This document shows positions 58,699-64,000 of a stretch of DNA of 64,000 nt, one piece after another. The notes under the pieces were generated by a model that was not told the origin of the DNA, did not search any database, and worked only from the letters and a program-made list of their open reading frames with translations. Position 1 is the first letter of the stretch, and each line of letters starts with the position of its first letter. The translations under genes and the position numbers were made by a program. Origin of the DNA: Treponema sp. (GTDB taxonomy: Bacteria > Spirochaetota > Spirochaetia > Treponematales > Treponemataceae); the NCBI GenBank assembly GCA_016287815.1, contig JAEEWW010000005.1, positions 1 through 64,000 on the forward strand, written 5' to 3'.

Positions 58699-61026
58699 TT
58701 ACTCTGTAAAGGTCTTAATCAGTTTTTCAACAGCTTCTGCATCGTGGCCGTTTGCCAGAAGCTGTTTTTTATACCAGTCTGTAACACCGGCTGTTGCTTT
58801 CTTAAAGCTTTCCGTGTCAATTTCTTCAGTTTCGACTACAGAAATTATATTGTTTGCCTTCCAGTCTTTAATCAGTTCTTCGCATTCATAGCGGTTTATA
58901 GCACGTTCATAGTCAACGGCTTTGCGGGCGTTTTCGTCAACTATGCGCTTCTGCTCATCGCTTAAGGAATTGTAAACATCTCCGTTCATACAGAAGAAAA
59001 GACAGTCATAGTAAGCATTCCAGAGGGAAATGTACTTCTGTACGCTCTGTACTGAAGCAGAGGCAATTGAAGGTAGAGGATTTTCCTGTCCTTCTACTGT
59101 GTTCTGCTGCAATGCAGTGTATGTTTCGGACCAGTTCATGTTGGTCGCATTTGCTCCCCATGCGCGGTAGGCCTGCATAAGAAGATTGCTTCCTGCTACG
59201 CGGATTTTTAGGCCTGCAAGATCAGCAACGCTTTTTATCGGGCGGCGTGAATTGGTAAGCTGACGGAATCCATTTTCTGCAATTCCAAAGCAATGCAGGT
59301 TTAGGCTTTCAAGGATTTCTTTTAGCTGAGCTCCTGCGTCACCGTCAAATTTTGTATCTGCGTCTTCATAACTTGAATAAATATAAGGAAGTGAAACTAC
59401 GTTAAAACGGTCGTCCAATGCTGAATAAATCAGGTTTGAATGCATTGAAAGCTGTATCGGATCACCTTCACGAAGAGCTGCAATACCATCCGGCTGGCTT
59501 CCGTTTGTCAGCTGATCAGAAAATCCGTCAACAAGGACAGTTACTTTTCCTCCTGTTGATTCTTTCATCAATGCTGCAAAATAACGTCCTGCCTTTGCCC
59601 AGGTACATGTTTCACCCGGAGAGCAGGCAAAATGCCATGTCATAGGTTTCCATTCTACGGTAGCAGGGGCTGCATCTTTTGAAGCATCATACTGTTCACT
59701 GTCGTAAAGGGCAATCTGGCTTCCGTCTCCTGCAATGCTGTTTGCTTTTACAACTGCAACGCTTTGGCGCGGCCAGTAAGTATAGCCGATAAGGACAACA
59801 AGGCTTGCTGCAATCATCGGAAGCACTGCCGTTGAAATTTGATGCAGTGTAACTTTAACTGTATTTTTTATTTTAAGGCTGATTGCAACAAAAAGGTTTA
59901 TTCCGACCGGCGGTGTAACCTGACCAATTGCAAGGTTTACTGTTGCAATGATTCCGAATATGACAGAATTAAATCCAAGCATGCGGCATACAGGAATCAT
60001 TACCGGAATAAAAATGTACATTGCGCTGTTTGCATCGATAAAACATCCTGCAATCAGGAAAATTATGTTGATTACCAGAAGGAAAATGATTTTGTTTGTT
60101 GAAACGGCGGCAAGAATCTGTTCTGCTGCGTTTGAAATCCCAAAAAGGGTACATACATAAGAAAACAGTGTTGCTGAACCGATGATAAGCATGATGCTTC
60201 CTGTAGTCTTTGCAGATTCTACAAGAATGCGAACCAAAGATTTGAAGCTTACTTCACGATAAACGAACATACCTACGATAAGTCCGTAGACTGCTGCAAC
60301 CGCTGCGGCTTCTGTTGGTGTAAATACACCGCCGTAGATTCCGCCAAGAATAATTACCGGCATCAAAAAAGCCCAGGAAGCATCTTTAAATGCATTCCAC
60401 CTTTCTTTTGCGCTTGAACGTGGTTTTGTAGACTGGATATTCTTGCGGTGAACTTCAATCAAAACAACGGCAATTAAAGCAGCTCCCATAAGGATTCCCG
60501 GAAGAATACCTGCCATGAAAAGCTTACCGACATCGTCACCGGTGATTGAAGCATAAACGACATACGCAATACTTGGCGGAATGATGATTGCAATAGAAGA
60601 AGAAGCTGCCATAAGAGCCGTTGCAAAAGGAGCTGAAAAACCGGATTCAATCATGGCCGGAATAAGAATTGCTCCAAGGGCAGCAACGGTAGCTGGCCCC
60701 GAGCCTGAAATTGCTCCAAAAAGACAGGAAACAATTACACAGACGATTGCAATGCCGCCGCGTGTGTGACCGATGCATGAATTTACAAAGGCGATAAGGC
60801 GTTTTGAAATACCGGCTTTAGCCATAATGTTTCCTGCAAGAACAAAGAAAGGAATTGCAAGAAGAAGCGTTTTACTGATGCCGGAATATGTATTTACCGC
60901 AACAACAGAAAGTTTCTGGCCGGCTGCAAGAATGGCGGCAACGGAAGAAGCTCCAAGACAGATTGCAATTGGTACATCGATGATAAGAAGGATAAAGAAA
61001 ACAGAAAAGAGGATTGTCGTAATCAT
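58699..61026 (-). CDS. TRAP transporter fusion: DctM large permease followed by DctP-like solute-binding domain
   Basis: 775 aa. N-terminal DctM: DVPIAICLGASS, GPATVAALGAILIPAM, FTPTEAAAVAAVYGLIVG. C-terminal SBP: WKPMTWHFACSPGETCTWAKAGRYFAALMKESTGGKVTVLVDG ... NTVEGQENPLPSIAS. Confidence 0.93.
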   Translation of the reverse strand: MITTILFSVFFILLIIDVPIAICLGASSVAAILAAGQKLSVVAVNTYSGISKTLLLAIPFFVLAGNIMAKAGISKRLIAFVNSCIGHTRGGIAIVCVIVSCLFGAISGSGPATVAALGAILIPAMIESGFSAPFATALMAASSSIAIIIPPSIAYVVYASITGDDVGKLFMAGILPGILMGAALIAVVLIEVHRKNIQSTKPRSSAKERWNAFKDASWAFLMPVIILGGIYGGVFTPTEAAAVAAVYGLIVGMFVYREVSFKSLVRILVESAKTTGSIMLIIGSATLFSYVCTLFGISNAAEQILAAVSTNKIIFLLVINIIFLIAGCFIDANSAMYIFIPVMIPVCRMLGFNSVIFGIIATVNLAIGQVTPPVGINLFVAISLKIKNTVKVTLHQISTAVLPMIAASLVVLIGYTYWPRQSVAVVKANSIAGDGSQIALYDSEQYDASKDAAPATVEWKPMTWHFACSPGETCTWAKAGRYFAALMKESTGGKVTVLVDGFSDQLTNGSQPDGIAALREGDPIQLSMHSNLIYSALDDRFNVVSLPYIYSSYEDADTKFDGDAGAQLKEILESLNLHCFGIAENGFRQLTNSRRPIKSVADLAGLKIRVAGSNLLMQAYRAWGANATNMNWSETYTALQQNTVEGQENPLPSIASASVQSVQKYISLWNAYYDCLFFCMNGDVYNSLSDEQKRIVDENARKAVDYERAINRYECEELIKDWKANNIISVVETEEIDTESFKKATAGVTDWYKKQLLANGHDAEAVEKLIKTFTE

Positions 61027-61520
61027 TTAGAAGCCTCCTCTTTTTTTGAATTACAAAAGTATTCCAGAAGATTTTCAATAAAATGAAGAATCAGGCATAT
61101 ACCGCAAAGAGGAACAAAAGACCAGAAAATCCAGCGAGGGAGGTGCATTACAAAAGTGTGTTCTCCCTGCAGAAGGCTTGAAATCATGCGGATAAAGCCC
61201 TGCCATGTAAGTACGATACAGTAAATAATACAGATGATGCTTGAAAACAGTTTTTGTGCTGTTTTTTTGCTTCCTGTAAGACGGCTTGAAATAAGAGAAA
61301 GTCCGATAAGTCCGTCATTTTCTCTTGCACAAAGGGCAGCTCCCATTAGCGAAATAAGGACGAACAGGGCAACAACAAGCTCATCTGCAAAGGCCAGTGA
61401 ATGATTTAAAGCAAATCTTCCTATGACATTTGCAAACGTAAAAGCAAGCGTCACAGACATAGTTATTGCCAGAAGGTATTTTTCAATTCGGGCAATCAGT
61501 GGCATGATTTTTTTTAACAT
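61023..61520 (-). CDS. TRAP transporter small permease DctQ
   Basis: Four TM, NVIGRFALNHSLAFADELVVALFVLISLMGAALCAREN; overlaps dctM start by 4 nt. Start at internal Met 61520. Confidence 0.9.
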   Translation of the reverse strand: MLKKIMPLIARIEKYLLAITMSVTLAFTFANVIGRFALNHSLAFADELVVALFVLISLMGAALCARENDGLIGLSLISSRLTGSKKTAQKLFSSIICIIYCIVLTWQGFIRMISSLLQGEHTFVMHLPRWIFWSFVPLCGICLILHFIENLLEYFCNSKKEEASK

Positions 61521-61731
61521 GAATTCTCCTATCGTCAAGTTTTCAAGACGAACTTGACAGAATAAAACAACCGGGTTTTAGGCAGATTTTATCTGAAACT
61601 CCTGATTTTTTTTTACGTTATATTTTACAGGATAAAATAGGAAATGAAAATACTTTTATATTGAACTATTTTTTCTGGTTTGACTTTCTTTGCCAGGGAT
61701 TTTATACAAAAATTTGTTTTAGAAGTGGTTT

Positions 61732-62874
61732 TTATTTTAAAAGTCTGTATTCGTTATAGGCCAGAATAAAAGGACCAACGCCTTTAGCGTCGTCTTTTAC
61801 AATCGGTTCGCTCATGTAATATTCAAAAGAGCCGTCGCGGTTCGGACGGTCTTCAGGCCCAAGCCCTGCAACAAGACAGATTCCGCCAAGGCTCATTTTG
61901 CCGTTTTCCGTTACAAGATATTTTGAACAGATTCCTTCAAACGCTTTTTTTGCAGGATTAATATATGCTTTGCTTAAAATTCCTGTTCGCACGGCTTTTA
62001 AAAGCGAGTAGGCAAGAATTGCACTTCCGCTTGTTTCAAGATAGTTAGGAGCTCTTCCACCCATATCAGGAATCTGGAACCACATTCCGCTTTCATCCTG
62101 AAAGTGTAGAATTGAATCCATCAGTTCAACGAAAATATGTTTCAGTTTGTTCCACTGTTCAGAATTTTTGCTTTTTTCCGGGGCTTTGTTTAACGTATCA
62201 AGCAGAGCCATTGAATACCAGCCGATTGAGCGAAGCCAGAAATGTTTTGAAAGGCCTGTTGTCTTGTCTGCCCAGAAAATTTTGCGTGAACTGTCGTAGG
62301 CATGGTAGTAAAGACCATTATCCGTGCAGCGCATTTTTTCGTAAACGGTAAAAAACTGTCTGTAAATATCGTCAGCCCAGTTTATGTCTGTTTCAAACGC
62401 TGCCTGATATTCCATTAAAAACGGCAGAGCCATGTAAAGTCCGTCAAGCCAGACCTGATTTGGATAAATTTTTTTGTGCCAGAAATTGCCTTCCGCCGTG
62501 CGTGGATGAGTTTTCATCTGGTCTTCAAGTTTTGCGGCAGCTTTTTTATATTTTTCCTTTCCGGTAAGTTTGTATAAGGTAATAAGATTTTTGCCGCCGT
62601 TGATTTCGTCTATATTATAATCTTCTTTTTTGTAGCCTGTAATCGTTCCGTCTTCGCTGATTCTGTAATCTTCGTACCAGTCTGCAAATTCAAAATATTT
62701 TTTGTCGCCTGTAGTGCTGTAGATTTCAAGCAGCGCCATAATCATGCAGCCGTCAATATAATCCCAGCCGGATTTTTTACCGGCACGGACTTTTTCAATA
62801 TTCCATACAGGTGCTTCCTGAGTAGAGTTTTTTATGAGTGACTGAATGTATGAATCGATTACCGAAAAATCCAT
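61732..62874 (-). CDS. Glycoside hydrolase family 88/105 unsaturated rhamnogalacturonyl hydrolase
   Basis: WDYIDGCMIMALLEIYSTTGDKKYFEFADWYEDY; FWHKKIYPNQVWLDGLYMALPF; HFWLRSIGWYSMALLDTL. Confidence 0.92.
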   Translation of the reverse strand: MDFSVIDSYIQSLIKNSTQEAPVWNIEKVRAGKKSGWDYIDGCMIMALLEIYSTTGDKKYFEFADWYEDYRISEDGTITGYKKEDYNIDEINGGKNLITLYKLTGKEKYKKAAAKLEDQMKTHPRTAEGNFWHKKIYPNQVWLDGLYMALPFLMEYQAAFETDINWADDIYRQFFTVYEKMRCTDNGLYYHAYDSSRKIFWADKTTGLSKHFWLRSIGWYSMALLDTLNKAPEKSKNSEQWNKLKHIFVELMDSILHFQDESGMWFQIPDMGGRAPNYLETSGSAILAYSLLKAVRTGILSKAYINPAKKAFEGICSKYLVTENGKMSLGGICLVAGLGPEDRPNRDGSFEYYMSEPIVKDDAKGVGPFILAYNEYRLLK

Positions 62875-63037
62875 TGACGCCTCGCTTTTTTGCAGTACCT
62901 ATCGCAATAAAATAAAAATTTTGTTACAATAGGATACATTTTGATTATAGATAAAAGCAATATGCTTTTTCCGAAGAAAACTTGCATAAAAAAGGATTTG
63001 CGCAGGTTTAAGTATTCTGTAATTTTAGAGGAATAAT

Positions 63038-64000
63038 ATGTCTGATACAAAGAATGACAGCCGTTTGTTAGTTTGTGCGGCGCTTAATCAGTTTAAAACA
63101 GAAAAAAATCTTGCAGGCGATGATGTAAAGCCTGAATCAATTCCACTGGAAACTCCGCCGAACCCGGAAATGGGTGATATCGGTATGCCGATGTTCATGT
63201 TTGCAAAAACTTTCCGTATGGCTCCTCCTGTAATTGCCCAGAGTGTTGCAAAAATCATTAACGAAAATAAAAATCTTGCAGGAATTGACAGCAGCGCAAT
63301 TGGTGAATTCATCGCTGTTGGCCCTTACGTAAATTTAAAACTGGACAAGGCAAGTGCAGCAAAAACAATTCTTGAACGTATTGTAAATGAAGGCGATAAT
63401 TATGGTTCGTTCAACGAAAAAGGTGAAAAGCCTCTTGCTGGCCGCAAGGTTATGATTGAATATTCCAGTCCGAACACAAATAAGCCGCTTCACCTTGGAC
63501 ACATGCGTAACGATGCCTTGGGCGAAAGTGTAAGCCGCATTCTTAAAAAAGCCGGTGCTGAAGTTTTCAAGGTAAACATCATCAATAATCGCGGTGTTCA
63601 TATCTGTAAATCAATGCTTGCCTATAAACTATTCCATGAGCCTAAAAACGAAACTCCTGAATCGCTTGGAATGAAAGGCGACCATTTTGTAGGCCAATGC
63701 TACGTTGAATTTGATAAATATTCAAAGGAACATCCTGAAGCCGTAAAAGAAGCCGAAGAAATGCTTGTAAAATGGGAGCAGGGCGATAAGGAAGTTCGCG
63801 AACTCTGGCAGAAAATGAACGACTGGACTTTAAACGGCGTTCAGCAGACTTACGACCGCACTGGCGTTTCGTTCGATAAACTTTATTTTGAAAGCGACAC
63901 TTATCTTAAAGGCAAAGACGAAATTCTAAAAGGTCTTGAAAAAGGAATTTTCTTTAAGGCAGAAGACGGTTCTGTTCGTATTGATGTTACCGAAGCTGTC
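63038..64000 (+). CDS. argS: Arginyl-tRNA synthetase, 5' part (truncated by window end)
   Basis: My own translation from ATG 63038: MSDTKNDSRLLVCAALNQF... KVMIEYSSPNTNKPLHLGHMRNDALGESVSRILKKAGAEV; open to 64000. Missing from the ORF track because no stop is in the window. Confidence 0.95.
   Translation, partial: MSDTKNDSRLLVCAALNQFKTEKNLAGDDVKPESIPLETPPNPEMGDIGMPMFMFAKTFRMAPPVIAQSVAKIINENKNLAGIDSSAIGEFIAVGPYVNLKLDKASAAKTILERIVNEGDNYGSFNEKGEKPLAGRKVMIEYSSPNTNKPLHLGHMRNDALGESVSRILKKAGAEVFKVNIINNRGVHICKSMLAYKLFHEPKNETPESLGMKGDHFVGQCYVEFDKYSKEHPEAVKEAEEMLVKWEQGDKEVRELWQKMNDWTLNGVQQTYDRTGVSFDKLYFESDTYLKGKDEILKGLEKGIFFKAEDGSVRIDVTEAV

Overview
The window reads as a low-GC spirochaete chromosome, probably Treponema-like. 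That taxonomic call is inferred from the protein families and is not proven here. It is mostly single-copy housekeeping and transport genes: an acyl-CoA ligase, LuxS, PurA, U32 peptidase, SSB, HisC, CorA, citrate synthase, Fhs, ThrH, a sigma-70 factor, TsaD, a DtxR/DUF3793/flavodoxin/Feo iron cluster, a Tct tripartite transporter, an MCP, an Opp system, a glycine-riboswitch-controlled AGCS symporter, YfiH, a TRAP transporter with GH105, and the 5' part of argS (open at the window end and absent from the ORF track). I saw no CRISPR array, rRNA, prophage or confident tRNA. The most interesting items are: (1) an unannotated 28-codon ORF with a perfect AAGGAGG Shine-Dalgarno 50 nt upstream of corA, a candidate leader peptide; (2) two transporter fusions, TRAP DctM-DctP and OppC-OppD; (3) a hairpin-rich element lying between duplicated Shine-Dalgarno-like sequences upstream of two unrelated genes; (4) a near-identical promoter/operator block shared by DUF3793 and feo; (5) a MITE-like element of about 320 bp with 15-bp terminal inverted repeats; (6) a nested palindrome without U-tracts between the U32 peptidase gene and ssb. 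Everything is from reading the sequence; no database search was run.
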